Position numbers and translations under genes: made by a program. This document shows positions 53,063-64,000 of a stretch of DNA of 64,000 nt, one piece after another. This DNA comes from Diadophis punctatus similis. Taxonomy: Eukaryota > Chordata > Lepidosauria > Squamata > Dipsadidae. The notes under the pieces were generated by a model that saw nothing but the letters and a program-made list of their open reading frames with translations, was not told the origin of the DNA and did not search any database. Location of the stretch: positions 247,861,356 to 247,925,355 of the forward strand of contig JALIGW010000002.1 of assembly GCA_023053685.1 (NCBI GenBank), read 5' to 3'. The stretch's first letter is position 1. Every line of letters begins with the position of its first letter.

Positions 53063-53456
53063 GTTTATAGCAACACTGACGCTACCTAATTTTTTCTTTG
53101 TCAAAAGCTGTTGATAGCTCTAACACAATGCATTATTAAAAACCAACAGATTTTCCACTGCTCAAAGAGGTTGGGGTAGAGGAGGCCTTTGGAAGGCAAT
53201 CCTGGGCCTGTGCTATGCCTGCAACACTGAGGTAAACACTGTTCTCTTAATGACTCACAAATTTATTTAATGGTCACATAAGAGAGAACAGAGGGTTGGG
53301 GGTACTTCAGCAAAACAGTCTTGCTTAAGGGCATTTTCCATTTCTCCTCCCCATCTACAGGTCTAATCCTGAGACACAATTGAGAAAAAACAATCAGGCA
53401 GAATTCAAATAGTAAATTTCTAACCTACACTTTCAATGGGAGATCACAAACTAATT

Positions 53457-54773
53457 TCAGGCCTTCTCTAAACTCATCAACTTTTGCCTCATGTGGGTTT
53501 CCTTGTGTGCAGTAAGAGATGATTTACGCCTGAAGTATCGTCCACAGACTGGACATATGAAAGGTTTCTCCTCCGTGTGTAAAACTACGTGATTTATAAG
53601 GTTAGAACTACTACCAAAACCTTTCTCACAATCCGGACACTCATACGACTTCTCTCCTGTGTGAGTCCTTTGATGTTTCATCAGGTTAGAATGGTAACTG
53701 AAACTTTTCCCACACTCTGGACATTCATACAGTTTCTCTCCTGTGTGAGTTGCCTGATGTATCACCAGGTTGGAATTCTGACTGAATCTTTTCCCACAAT
53801 CAGTACATTCAAATGGTTTCTCTCCTGTGTGAGTCCTCTGATGTATCACCAGGTCAGAATTCTGACTAAAACATTTCCCACAATTGGGACTTTCAAAGGG
53901 TTTCTCTCCTATGTGAGTCCTCTGGTGTGTCATCAGGTGGGAATTCTGACTGAAACTTTTCCCACAATCAGGACATTCAAAGGGTTTCTCTCCTGTGTGA
54001 CTCCTCTGGTGTATCACCAGGTGGGAATTCTCACTGAAACTTTTCCCACAATCAGGACATTCAAAGGGTTTCTCTCCTGTGTGAGTCTTTTGGTGTCTTA
54101 CCAGGTGGGAATTCTGACTGAAACTTTTTCCACATTCAGAACATTCAAAGGGTTTCTCTCCTGTGTGAATCCTCTGGTGTATCACCAGGTCATAATTCTG
54201 ACTAAAACATTTCCCACAATCAGAACATTCAAAGGGTTTCTCTCCTGTGTGAGTTCTCTGATGTATTACTAGGTTGGAATTGTGACTGAAACTTTTCCCA
54301 CAATCAGAACATTCAAAGGGTTTCTCTCCTGTGTGAGTCCTCTGATGTCTCACGAGTTGGGAATTTCCAGTGAAACTTTTTCCACAATCAGGACAATCAT
54401 ACGGCTTCTCTCTGATGTGAGTCCTCTGATGATTCATCAGGTTGGAATTCTGACTGAAACTTTTCCCACAATCAGGACATTCAAATGGTTTCTCTCCTGT
54501 GTGAGTTCTCTGATGTCTTATCAGGTTGGAATTGAGACTGAAACTTTTCCCACAATCAGGGCATTCAAAGGGTTTCTCTCCTGTGTGAGTCCTCTGGTGT
54601 CTCATGAGGTCGGAATTTCCAATGAAACATTTCCCACAGTTAGGACAGTCATACGGCTTCTCTCCCGTGTGTATCCTCTGGTGTATCACTAAGTTGCCAT
54701 TTTTGCTAAAGTATTTACCACATTGGGAGCACTTGTAGGGCATCTCCCCTGTGTTGGTTCTTCTATGAATCAA
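53457..54773 (-). CDS. C2H2 zinc-finger protein, 15 fingers, intact C-terminus (unit 5)
   Basis: 438 residues, 15 C2H2 fingers with TGEKP-type linkers. Finger 11 has Ser for the first zinc-binding Cys (FESPNC); the rest look canonical. The last finger (CPVCGRYFRRKSSL) is followed by a short basic tail ending SLEKA, which looks like a natural C-terminus and is what units 1-4 have lost. The start, MIHRRTNTGE, is again inside a linker. Upstream on the minus strand (54774 to about 54910), finger pieces (HRCAYCEKS, SECGKS) are broken just as in the other units. Expected role is nuclear DNA binding. No effector domain is visible. Its contact residues differ from units 1-4, so specificity should differ. 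Confidence 0.77.
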   Translation of the reverse strand: MIHRRTNTGEMPYKCSQCGKYFSKNGNLVIHQRIHTGEKPYDCPNCGKCFIGNSDLMRHQRTHTGEKPFECPDCGKSFSLNSNLIRHQRTHTGEKPFECPDCGKSFSQNSNLMNHQRTHIREKPYDCPDCGKSFTGNSQLVRHQRTHTGEKPFECSDCGKSFSHNSNLVIHQRTHTGEKPFECSDCGKCFSQNYDLVIHQRIHTGEKPFECSECGKSFSQNSHLVRHQKTHTGEKPFECPDCGKSFSENSHLVIHQRSHTGEKPFECPDCGKSFSQNSHLMTHQRTHIGEKPFESPNCGKCFSQNSDLVIHQRTHTGEKPFECTDCGKRFSQNSNLVIHQATHTGEKLYECPECGKSFSYHSNLMKHQRTHTGEKSYECPDCEKGFGSSSNLINHVVLHTEEKPFICPVCGRYFRRKSSLTAHKETHMRQKLMSLEKA

Positions 54774-55764
54774 AAAGGAGCAATTCTGACCTGAGCTTTT
54801 ACCACATTCAGATAATTAGTATGGCTGTTGTCCAGAGTGGATTCTCCCCTGCATAATCACTTGTCATTTGAAGTCTGCTTTTCTCACAATAAGCACATCT
54901 ATGGAGATTTTCCGCCACTGATATTCTTAAGAAGTTCAAAAAATATGTGCGATCCTTTGTTTTGTGGCGCTTTGATTTAGGCACTTTTCTTCATCTCAGG
55001 GCAAGGCCTGCATTACTATCTGCCCTATGTGCCTATCCAATTGACCTTTTCCTATTCACTGACTTCCAGATATTTCCTTCTTTTTCTGAAATGAAAAACA
55101 ATCTCCTTGAACCTTTTTGTGTAATGTATATTTTAGTTCCGCATATTCTACTTTTTCCAGCTCGAAATCACTTCTTGATATCCTTTCCTTTGTCTTCACC
55201 TGCTAGGGAAGGAGAAGAATTGTGTGGTTTTTCTGAAGGAAATGGAGAATATTTTTATTTCTGCCTCAATTTGCTTTGCTTTTCAATGTTGCTTGTTATT
55301 CTCAGTTGTCCAGTGTGGTCTTATTGGCATCATCTTTGTCTGTAGGATTCAAATGAAAATGTAGTAAAAGGGTTGCAGAAGATGTGAAAAAAGAAGTGTA
55401 CATTACAATGAAAAAGCAAACATGTCACAATGCTAGAATAATCTCTTACATTAATTGTGACACATTTGACTACCGGGATCAAAGTTCAAATATCCATTCA
55501 ATCATGAAATTCACTTCTTAACTTAGGTCAGTCACAAATTCCCAGCCCTGCAAAAGGTTATCATCAAATACAGTTATGAGAAAAACAAATTACACCCTCT
55601 TTCTTCCATAGGTATGAAGAGGCTAAGTAGCAGCCCAGTGCTGCTAATCATGTGCTCTTGATGAATTATCATCAGCAAGTGTGACTGCGTCTATAAAAGC
55701 CGAAGTTCTAGGAGTTTGCTGGTCTCCGGCATTGAGGTTGTGTTAAATGGCAAAGAGGAAAGAT

Positions 55765-56100
55765 GTCAGCGGGGACCTTAGGGAAGCAATTGTTGCTGCT
55801 CATCTACAGTGCATTCAGAAAGTATTCAGACCCCCTTCATTTTGTCAATTTTGTTTTGCAGCAGCCAGATTCTACAGTTGTTGAAATTCATTTTTTTCTT
55901 ATTCATGTACACTTGGGAGCCCATCATGACAAAATGAAAACAGAAGTATTGAGTGTAGATTAATGAGAAAAAAATGAATTTCAACAACTGTAGAATCTGG
56001 CTGCTGCATAACAAAATTGACAAAATGAAGGGGGTCTGAATACTTTCTGAACGCACTGTAGATGAGCAGCAACAATTGCCTCCCTAAGGTCCCTGCTGAC
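55765..56100. repeat. Foldback with inverted spacer (unit 5)
   Basis: Same arms as the foldbacks in units 2-4, but the central spacer (CATCATGACAAAATGAAAAC, about 55922-55941) is the reverse complement of the spacer in the other units. Confidence 0.88.
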
Positions 56101-56350
56101 AATTGCCAATCTTCCTAGGAGTGGAAGCTCCAGCAAATTCACCGGTCAGAGAAATTACAATAAATCCAAGCATTACATCTCAGGTTCTACAGGCCTCATT
56201 TAGCTTGTTAAATGTTGAAGTTCATGACAGTACAATTAGAAAAAGACTGAACAAGTATGGTTCATTTGGAAAGGTTGTCAGGAGAAAGCCTCTTCTTTCC
56301 AAAATGACATAGCAGCACAGCTGCGGTTTGCAAAGTTACATCTGAACAAA

Positions 56351-57658
56351 TTTATTTTATTTATTATTTATTTTGGTTTTCTTATATGCCGCCCTACTCC
56401 CGAGGGACTCAGGGCGGCGTACAGCAAAAGTACAAGAAACCAGCAAATAAACATAATTAAAATCAAATACAAAAATTTAAAATTCAATATTAAAAAACAT
56501 CCATCAACCAGACATACCCAGGGGAGAGCTCAGATGGATTAGTCTCTAACCCCCTGCCTGCAGGAAGAGCCATGTCTTAACAGCTTTTCGGAAGGCCAGC
56601 AGGGTGGGGATAGTTCGGGTCTCTGGGGGAAGTTGGTTCCAGAGCGCGGGGCCCCCCACAGAGAAGGCTCTCCCCCTAGGGCCCGCCAGCCGGCATTGCT
56701 TGGCTGACGGGAGCTGGAGGAGGCCAACTCAGTGGGCCCTAACCGGTCGAAGGGAAGTATGAGGCAGAATGCGGTCCCGGAGATAGCCTGGTCCTAAGCC
56801 ATGAAGGGCTTTAAAGATGATGATCAACACCTTGAATTGTACCCGGAGACCGATGGGCAACCAGTGCAGCTGGCAGAGTACAGGTGTCACGTGGGTGTAC
56901 CTTGGCACACCCACCACAGCACGTGCAGCCGCATTTTGCACCAACTGAAGTCTCCGGATGCTCTTCAAGGGTAGCCCCATGTAGAGCGTGTTGCAGTAGT
57001 CCAAACGGGAGGTGACAAGGGCATGAGTGACCGTGAGTAGAGCCTCCTTCTCCAAGTATGGCCGCAACTGGTACACCAGGCGAACCTGTGCAAAGGCCCC
57101 CCTAGCCACAGCAGTAAGATGATGATCCAATTTTAGCTATGGGTCTAGGACCGTGATGGCGAACCTATGGCACGGGTGCCACAAGTGGCACGCGGAGCCA
57201 TATCAGTGGGCACGCGAGCTCAGTTCCAGCGCGCATGTGCGCACCGGCCGGCTGATTTTCGGGCCTTCTGGGCCCACTGGGAGTCAGGAAACAGCCTGTT
57301 TCCAGCCTCCAGAGGGGGTGGGGAAGGCCGTTTTCGCCCTCCCCGGGCTCCTAGAAGCCTGGAGAGAGCAAAAAATGGGTGTGCCATTGCATGCTGGGAG
57401 TGGGGGGGTCATACACGCATGCGCGGGGGTGCATGGAATTATGGGTGTGGGCACGCACACACATGATCCCACGCATTCCCCCCCCCCCTTTTTGGCACGC
57501 GAACCAAAAAAGGTTCGCCATCACTGGTCTAGGAGGACCCCCAAGTTGCGGACCTGATCTGAGGGAGTTAATTTTGCTCCCTCAAGAACCAAGGAGGGAC
57601 AGTTGTCATAGTCCTTAGGAGGCAATATCCAAAGCCTCTCAGTCTTGTCGGGGTTGAG
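56351..57658 (-). mobile_element. L2/CR1-type LINE, 5'-truncated, inside Tc1
   Basis: A minus-strand frame at 57130-56729 shows SRLDYCNTLYMGLP, RLQLVQNAAARAV and LHWLPIGLRVQFK. Another at 57850-57521 gives NPDKTE and NLGVLLD. The 3' end on plus starts TTTATTTTATTTATTATTTA, followed by the CGCCCT hairpin. It is the same family as 48650-49728 and contains a nested hAT MITE. Confidence 0.88.
57151..57526. mobile_element. hAT-type MITE nested in LINE
   Basis: 376 bp, ends CCGTGATGGCGAACCTATGG and GGTTCGCCATCACTG, perfect 8-bp duplication GTCTAGGA (57143-57150, 57527-57534). Confidence 0.9.
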
Positions 57659-59641
57659 TAACAAGACTTCTGGAACACTGTCCTTTGGAGAGACGAAACC
57701 AAAGTGGAGATATTTGACTGTAATGCACAGTGCCACGTTTGATGAAAACCAAACACAGCATTTCAGCACAAACATCTCATACCAACCATCAAGCACGGTG
57801 ATGGATGGGTGATGATTTGGGCTTCTTTTACAGCCACAGGATCTGGACACCTTGCACTCTTTGAATCTTCTTTGACCTCCTCTCTATATTAAAGTATTCT
57901 AGAGTCAAATGTCAGGCCATCTGTCCAACAGCTAAAGCTTGGCCAACATCACATTATGTAACAGGAGAATGATCCCAAGCTCACCAGCAAATCTACAACA
58001 GAATGGCTGAAAACTAGTAGCATCAAGATGTTGCAATTGCAGTCAAAGTCCAGACCTCAACCTGATTGAAATGCTGTGGTGGGACCTCAAGAGAGCTGGG
58101 CATAGCGAGAGGGCATGGCCAGCGTCTCAATGCCACAGAAGTTTCCCTTGGAACTCCCGAGGGAAACACCGAATTTCCAGTTTTTCGGGGACTCGGGTCC
58201 ATCGGAATTGAGTCGGAGCCACCCTGGAGGGTAGGTGAAGTGGAGAGGCACAGGTTGGTGGTCCGGGGGGATCTGCAAACCCCCCAGGACGCCGGCAGCA
58301 GCCTCTCGACCAGCAGCTGCGAAAAGGCGACTCGTCGTCATTAGCTGAGACGGCCAGAAACAGAACGATTGAAACAAAGAGTTTGTGGATTGCCTGGGTG
58401 AAAAGATCTAAGCGTTTGTGCAGGAGCGGTGTGGAAGTAAATTGCTGAAGCCGGGTGAGTGACTGGCCAATTTAAAGATAAAAGAAGAATTTAAAATGAG
58501 ACTGTTCAAAATATCCCAAAGCAGAAACTAGCGGCTCTCTAGCAATTGGGAAAACTATAGAGAGAGAGAGTTGGATAAATGGAGATTATAGCCCAAGAAG
58601 ATTGTTGATATTTTTGAAATTGGACTGGGTGGAAATTTTAAAATTTGGAAAAGAATAATGAATTTGAAGAAAATATCCCATATGTGGATTTAAAGCATTT
58701 CGGAGAGTTTTGTTAAATAACTGGTTTGCTATATTGGGAATCCAGCACCGCCATCTGCTGGTTGAAAGAAAATATTGCAACAGTTGTGGAAAGATTAAAA
58801 AATAAGGGGGGGAAACTTGCTGACAGCTGTGGGGACTGACCTTGCTCACAAGAAGATAACTTGGAAACTGTGAGAACTTGAAAAGGGTGTATGTTGCGCT
58901 ATGGCGTTTGATCTTGACTTATTATGGAGATGGAAGATAACAAGATTTTGAACTGGAATGGAATAGACTAAAATTGGATACCAGAATACTGAAATAAAAA
59001 GAGACTATATGGATGTATGCTTCAACTAAGAGAGATTTAATTTTAAAAAAAAGCTTTGAAAATTGTAAACTTGATAGTATGGAGGTGTGTGTATGAAGAA
59101 TTAATTGGGATGTTAAAGTATATGCATGATGATATCAAAACTTATCTTTTGGAAATTAGAGGTAATAAGAAAACAGAAACGAAGTCAGAATATACAGAAC
59201 ATTCAGAATGCACAGTGTTGGAGAATAAAAATGAGGAACAAAAAAACTACATTGAAGATAAAGAGTTTGAAAATAAAAAACAGATAGATAATTTTACTGG
59301 GATTTACAGTGATAAGAAAGGAGTGGACGGGGGAGTATTACTTTTAGAAGAACCAGTCAAAAGACAGAGGGCGTAATAGGAAGAAGAGACGAGGAGGAAC
59401 TATGAGGAGATTTAAGCAAATAATATACTTAAAAGGAAGAAAAGGAATTCAGAAAAAAAGAATGTATATGTATAAAAATAAAAGAAAGAAAAAGAAGAAG
59501 TTAAGAGAAGGGGAGGAAAGGGAAAAACCCACAAGAAGTGGAATTTCTGAGAAACTAAAAGAGAATGGACGAAGAGGGGAAGGTTAAAAGAAAGGAGGAG
59601 GGGTAATAATACATGTTAAAATGTACTTGTATTAATGTTAT

Positions 59642-60120
59642 TAATCGTGTATAATGAAGTATGGTATAAGGTTTTTATATAAGATTGCTGTATGATGATA
59701 TATATTATGAAAAATGAAAATTAAACTTTGATGATGATTTAAAAGGAATGAATTTAGAAAGAAAGAAGGGAAACAAGTTATATTATAGTAGGTGTAATTA
59801 TGGGAATGTTATAAAATTTGTATAATTATTTTACAAGGTTTTTATATAAGATTTGTAATGGTAAAGAAGAGGGATAGAAAGACAGATGTTAATAGACTTA
59901 ATTCCATCAATATTATAGTTGCGTATAATTAATTATGATATAAGGTTTTTATATAACATTGGTATATGATGATATATATTATAAAAAGTGAAAATTAAAT
60001 TTTGATGATGAACTTGGAAAGGATGAAGGGAAATAAATTACATTATAGTAGGTGAAATTGTTGGAAGGTTATAAAATTTGTATAATTATTATTTTCAAAT
60101 GTTTTTATATAAGACTTATA
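59642..60120. repeat. Direct duplication in L1-like element
   Basis: GGTATAAGGTTTTTATATAA...GATGATATATATTAT near 59663 recurs near 59940, period about 280 bases, diverged. Confidence 0.7.
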
Positions 60121-60936
60121 TAATTCATGAATTTGATTTCATGTTGAAGAGATTTTTGATAATTAGTGGGTTTCTGTATATTGGGAAGTTGGCAATGTTA
60201 TCAGCCAATGGATGGATGTGTAGCAGCAAGATTATTTGTTTATATATTGAGGATGAGTTAAAATAATAAAGGTGAAAGGGGGATTTGAAAAGGTAAAAGA
60301 GATTAGAAATTAAGGGCATTTAGAGATGACAATGAAAATAAAATGAGTAAAGATATAAGTTGAGGAAAAGGAGGAGTATGGCCCAAAATTAAAAAAAATA
60401 AAGATGGATTTGAAGGATAAGTATGAAAAGAGATACAAGAGACAATGAATATGTACGGAAGATAAGTAATAGCGATTAAATCGGAAGAAAATGGAAAATT
60501 AAAGGTGGTAGACCCAGGCGACAAAAATAGGTGGCAAAGGAGGCAGCATTAGGACAATAGAAAATATACCTAGAAAAATATAATATATGTTTAAATAGGG
60601 ATATGGGAAAAATATATGTTTAAGAGTAGCACCGATGATTGAATGAAATTAGGGATTTGAGTTACCCGTCTGTCAACCATAAAATGGATTATGACTAGAT
60701 GTACTCAGGGAAGGGACAAGAGGGAGGAAGAGGAGGTAGAGAAGGAAGGGGAGAGGAGGAGAGGAGGGAAGTAGGGAAGAGGGAGAGAAGGAGAAAAGGT
60801 AGAGGGAAGAGAGGGAGATAGAGGGAGGGGAGTAATTTGAAATATTGGGGGGAAACAGACGGGCGATAAAAGTACAAAAGGTGCAAAATTAGGATGTTTG
60901 TTTATGGTATATGGGATAGAAATGTATAATTACATA

Positions 60937-61906
60937 TCGTATTTTTCGGAGTATAAGACGCACCGCAGTATAAGACGCACCTTAGTTTTGGGGGAGGAAA
61001 GCAAGGAAAAAAGGCCTCTGCCTCCCAGCAATTTGCCAAACAGCAAACAGCAAACAGTACAGATGATATACACTGTTTGCTGTGTATTTCTGTGCATGTG
61101 TGCCTGACCCATAGAAATGGCAAAGAATTGGAGAAATGTACATTTATGGCAGTATATTAATCCCAGAAAGTTTTCTTAAATGTAATCACACTAACTCCTC
61201 CCAATTATTTAAACTAAGTCACGGTTTCTCAGCTGCCTTCTTTTAATACTAATACTTAATACTAATACTTAATATTTCAGATTATACTTTTACAGATCTT
61301 TAAAATTGATGTGGCTTTCTGGAAGTATTCTCTGCTATTTAAAAGAAGATACAATAGCACTGGGCCTCTTCAGAGCAAGTATTTATTTTAAAAAGCTTCT
61401 TCATTTTGTTAAGTTGTCTAGAACAATAATAAAGCAGTCTTTAAAAAATAAGTCTAATAATTTGAACACTCTACAAACATTTAACAAAATAACATATTAA
61501 CAGAATCTGCCTCTACCTAGGATAAAACTCACAACCTCCTGATTGTGAGGCAAGAGCTCTAGCTCTGAGCCATAGCAGCAATAGCTTGCCTCCTTTCAAT
61601 TTCAGCAGTCTAATATTGCCAGCAGTTTATCTCCCAGCAATTTGTCACATTACAGCCACCGTAGTTAGTTTCATTTTACCACGTGGCTTGCAAGCCACCG
61701 TCAGCTGTAGGTCGGGAGGCAGTTTATCTCTTCTTGTGCTCTTCTTGTGCTTTGCCCTGTTTGCTGCAAAGAGGTAAATTGCTGGCAGGCAGAGGCCAAA
61801 TGGTGGGGGTGGCTGGGTGGGGCTACATTCGGTGTATAAGACGCACCCAAGTTTTCACCCTCTTTTTGAGGGTAAAAAGGTGTGTCTTATACTCCGAAAA
61901 ATATGG
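60937..61906. mobile_element. TA-flanked MITE nested in L1-like element
   Basis: Ends TCGTATTTTTCGGAGTATAA and TTATACTCCGAAAAATATGG, TA on each side (60935-60936, 61907-61908). The empty-site sequence matches 52655-52670 of the sister L1-like copy. Confidence 0.87.
61513..61582 (-). mobile_element. tRNA-derived (SINE-like) fragment
   Basis: The minus strand has a TGGCTCAGAGCTAGAGC A-box-like block, TTGCCTCACAATC resembling a tRNA-Val(CAC) anticodon loop, and GGTTGTGAGTTTTATCC as a decayed B box. Too degraded for a tRNA gene. Confidence 0.4.
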
Positions 61907-62629
61907 TATATTTTGATATGATTTATGGTATATGTATGGATGCTTATGTGGAAATGGTGGAAAAAAATAAAAAAATTATTCAAAAAAAGACAGAGCTGAA
62001 AATAAACAAATGCCTACAAACCTCAATGAACTGAAGCAATGTTGTAAAGAAGAGTGGGCCAAATTTTTTCCACAGCGATGTTACAGACTGATAAAGTCAT
62101 ACAGAAAACAATTATTTGCAGTTATTGGATCTAAAGGTGGCTCTACAAGATGTTCAATCATAAAATGTTACTTTTTCACACAAGGCTTCTCTATTTTGAC
62201 TTTGTTTTTGTAGAATAAATGGTGACATGATATGTCAAGCGTTATTGTTCATCTGAGGTTGTGTTTACCTACCTTTAAGAATTGCTAAGGACCGGATGAT
62301 TTTTTACTGTATTCTGATATGTAAAACCATACAACTCAAAGAGGGTGTACTTTCTTTTTCACATGGCTGCATATCTGGAAGTGCTGGGGATAGATTATCC
62401 AATTTCAGATATATGCATGCAGAGAGAAGTACAAATACACAGACCTACAAAAGTATATATGTGGAAAATCCTGAAAAATGTTCAACCTGAAAAATGTTCT
62501 TAAATGTTTACAGTCCAACCTGACTTAATTTTAGGGATGTGGGGGCTTTAACTGATGAAATGATGACTAAAGCAGTATTTATCAGGTAGATTCAAACTGC
62601 CTTCATTACATTTTAACTTCCCAGAGGCT

Positions 62630-62828
62630 GGTGGGAGGAGCTGCTGGCTGTGAGTGGGGGAGACTGATAGGTGAAAGCAGGTGTTCGGGTGGGCCAGTCG
62701 GTCGTCGTAGAGCCGATAGAGCCGATAGCGATCGCAGCGCGAGCCTTTCCCCACCCACCTGGATGCCGCCATTTGGGTTCCTTTACCCTCTGCGCATGCA
62801 CAAAGCGTTCTGCGCATGCACAGAGGGT
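62630..62828. mobile_element. Partial GC-rich palindromic MITE
   Basis: Shares AGAGCCGATAG, GCCGCCATTTGGGTT and the paired CTCTGCGCATGCACA centre with the other palindromic MITEs, but the right arm is missing and CR1 sequence follows directly. Confidence 0.6.
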
Positions 62829-63152
62829 ATGTCTAGTTCAATGAAAAGAAGGACTAGGGGAGACATGATAGCAGTGTTCCAATATCTCAGGGGCTGACAC
62901 AAAGAAGAGGGAGTGAAGCTATTCTCCAAAGCACCTGAGGGTAGGACAAGAAGCAATGGGTGGAAACTAATCAAGGAGAGAAGCAACCTAGAACAATTAA
63001 TCAGTGAAACAGCTTGCCTCCAGAAGTTGTGAATGCTCCAACACTGGACGTTTTAAAGAAGATGTTGGATAACCATTTGTTTGAAGTGATGTAGGGTTTC
63101 CTGCCTAAGCAAGAGGTTGGACTAGAAGACCTCCAAGGTCCCTTCCAACTCT
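62829..63152 (+). mobile_element. CR1-type LINE 3' end
   Basis: Sense strand encodes KRRTRGDMIAVFQYLRG (62844 on), then the CR1 3'UTR AGACCTCCAAGGTCCCTTCC. With the MITE piece it forms one insert in unit 5, flanked by CTAAAGC on both sides (about 62567-62573 and 63257-63263). Confidence 0.8.
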
Positions 63153-63256
63153 GTTATTCTATTCTATTCTATTCTATTCTATTCTATTCTATTCTATTCT
63201 ATTCTATTCTATTCTATTCTATTCTATTCTATTCTATTCTATTCTATTCTTATTCT
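63153..63256. repeat. (ATTCT)n microsatellite at CR1 3' end
   Basis: About 20 tandem ATTCT units extend the natural CR1 3' terminus. Confidence 0.95.
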
Positions 63257-63517
63257 AAAGCCTCTGCAAGATTTGAAGCATCAATTTTTTCCCATTAAAC
63301 AAATCACTGTGGGTTGTTAAAGGCAATTACACATAACTTGCAACTTCCTACCAGGATACCCTTTGATTTTACTTGCCAGAGGATAGCTGTGAAGGTCACA
63401 AATGGGTATCATGAGTGTGGGATGCTGCAACCATCATCAATGTGCAGCGGTTGGTAACACCAGAATTGGTGCAATTGGTCCTTTTCCTGCATCTTCATGC
63501 CCACAGGAACTTCTGAA
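63257..63517. other. Unit 5 spacer
   Basis: Collinear with 12549-12810 of unit 2. No gene. Confidence 0.6.
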
Positions 63518-63835
63518 TTTGTTTAAATATGGAGAATGAGTTAAAATAAAAAAAATTGAGTAATAAAGTTGAAAGGGAGATATGAAATGGGAAAAGAGAT
63601 TAGAAATTTAGGGCATTTAGAAATGACAGAATAAAAAAAATGAGTAAAGGTATAAATTGAGGAAAGGGAGGAGCACGGCCTAAAATTAAGAAGTACAAGA
63701 GACAATGAATATGTCTGGAAGATAAGCTATAGCTATTAATTTGGAAGAAAATTGAAAATTAAAGGTGGTAGACCCAGGCGACAAAAATGGGAGGCAAGGA
63801 GGCAGCATTAGAATAACAGTAGATATACCTAGAAG
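63518..63835. mobile_element. L1-like element fragment
   Basis: Matches 60255-60570 and 52120-52290 (AGGCGACAAAAAT, GGAGGCAGCATTAG). It breaks the unit 5 homology at CTTCTGAA. Confidence 0.72.
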
Positions 63836-64000
63836 AATATTATATATATATATAATATAAAGTCTCCCTTTATTTTCATTTATCAGCAAAAATGTTACAT
63901 ATATACGTAGAATATATATATATGTAACATATATATAAAGGCAAAAAGCAAGCTGTGATGCTTTCTCTCCCATATTTAGGTACACCAGGATAACACGACA
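63836..64000. other. AT microsatellite and unassigned end
   Basis: (AT)n near 63839-63860 and 63910-63925, with a small inverted repeat (TGTTACATATATAC against ATATATGTAACA). Nothing else seen before the window ends. Confidence 0.4.

Larger units (their letters stand above)
58098..61990 (+). mobile_element. L1-like non-autonomous retroelement
   Basis: Inserted in the Tc1 remnant at a GAGAGCTG site repeated after its A-rich end (GACAGAGCTGA near 61990). The first about 350 bases are GC-rich and look like an L1-type 5' leader. A 106-codon frame (59056-59376, rich in E and K) matches no family I know. An AT-rich 3' region then shows an internal direct duplication, a GA-rich tract (60706-60830) and an A-rich tail. 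No endonuclease or RT remains. A TA-MITE is nested at 60937-61906. Confidence 0.65.
55585..62360 (+). pseudogene. Tc1-like transposon, heavily interrupted (unit 5)
   Basis: Pieces at 55585-56350, 57659-58097 and 61991-62360 together equal the unit 2 element. They are separated by an L2-type LINE and an L1-like element. TIRKRLNKYG (about 56235), KHGDG and LNPDx-type blocks, and EEWAK (about 62050) remain recognisable. Not functional. Confidence 0.83.
53170..63517. repeat. Diverged unit 5 of the zinc-finger duplication
   Basis: An older paralogous copy in the same orientation: zinc-finger ORF, then the same intergenic sequence and Tc1-like element. It is interrupted by an L2-type LINE (56351-57658), an L1-like element (58098-61990) and a MITE/CR1 insert (about 62574-63256). 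Unit homology resumes after each insert and ends at another L1-like insertion near 63518. Divergence is visibly higher than among units 1-4. Confidence 0.85.

Noticed and set aside
61513..61582. Functional tRNA-Val gene
   Set aside because: The B box is degraded, the acceptor stem cannot be formed convincingly, and it sits inside a MITE. A SINE remnant is more likely.

Overview
The window looks like nuclear DNA of a squamate reptile, most likely a snake. It has intron-scale spacing, long C2H2 zinc-finger arrays, and a dense vertebrate transposon load: an L1, CR1 and L2-type LINEs, Tc1-like transposons, many hAT-type MITEs including a SPIN-like one, and a CR1 3' end continuing into an ATTCT microsatellite. 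There are no prokaryotic operons, no CRISPR array and no rRNA. The species call is inference.

Layout. From 1 to about 44.15 kb there are four head-to-tail copies of one unit (1-7748, 7749-17216, 17217-33104, 33105-~44147). Each unit carries, left to right, a minus-strand 436-residue zinc-finger ORF with decayed fingers at both ends, a dead Tc1-like transposon with an internal foldback, CR1 scraps, a broken Ty1/copia-like pol remnant, and in units 1-3 a palindromic hAT MITE. Unit 1 has lost about 1.7 kb of the Tc1 element. Unit 3 alone has gained a 6.4 kb L1 with 16-bp target duplications and apparently intact ORFs. The right half of unit 4 is more diverged and full of extra insertions. From 44.15 to 53.1 kb lies a mobile-element graveyard (CR1, L2-type LINE, nested foldback hAT elements, TA-flanked MITE, L1-like tail) that also hides a badly decayed sixth relic of the unit (49.8-50.9 kb). 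From about 53.17 kb to beyond 63.5 kb is a fifth, older and more diverged unit. Its 438-residue zinc-finger ORF keeps the original C-terminus, and it is interrupted by L2-type, hAT, L1-like, TA-MITE and CR1 insertions.

How it fits together. The only plausible host coding sequences are the five C2H2 arrays, expected to be nuclear DNA-binding proteins. Units 1-4 encode what reads as the same protein, so they duplicated recently or have been homogenised (or an assembly artefact must be excluded). Everything else is mobile DNA, and its insertion pattern dates the duplications: Tc1, CR1 and copia scraps predate them, while the L1 postdates the unit 2/3 split. The most unusual signals are a flipped hairpin spacer between paralogous units, an NRF1-like palindrome carried by MITEs with different termini, and very large foldback hAT elements.
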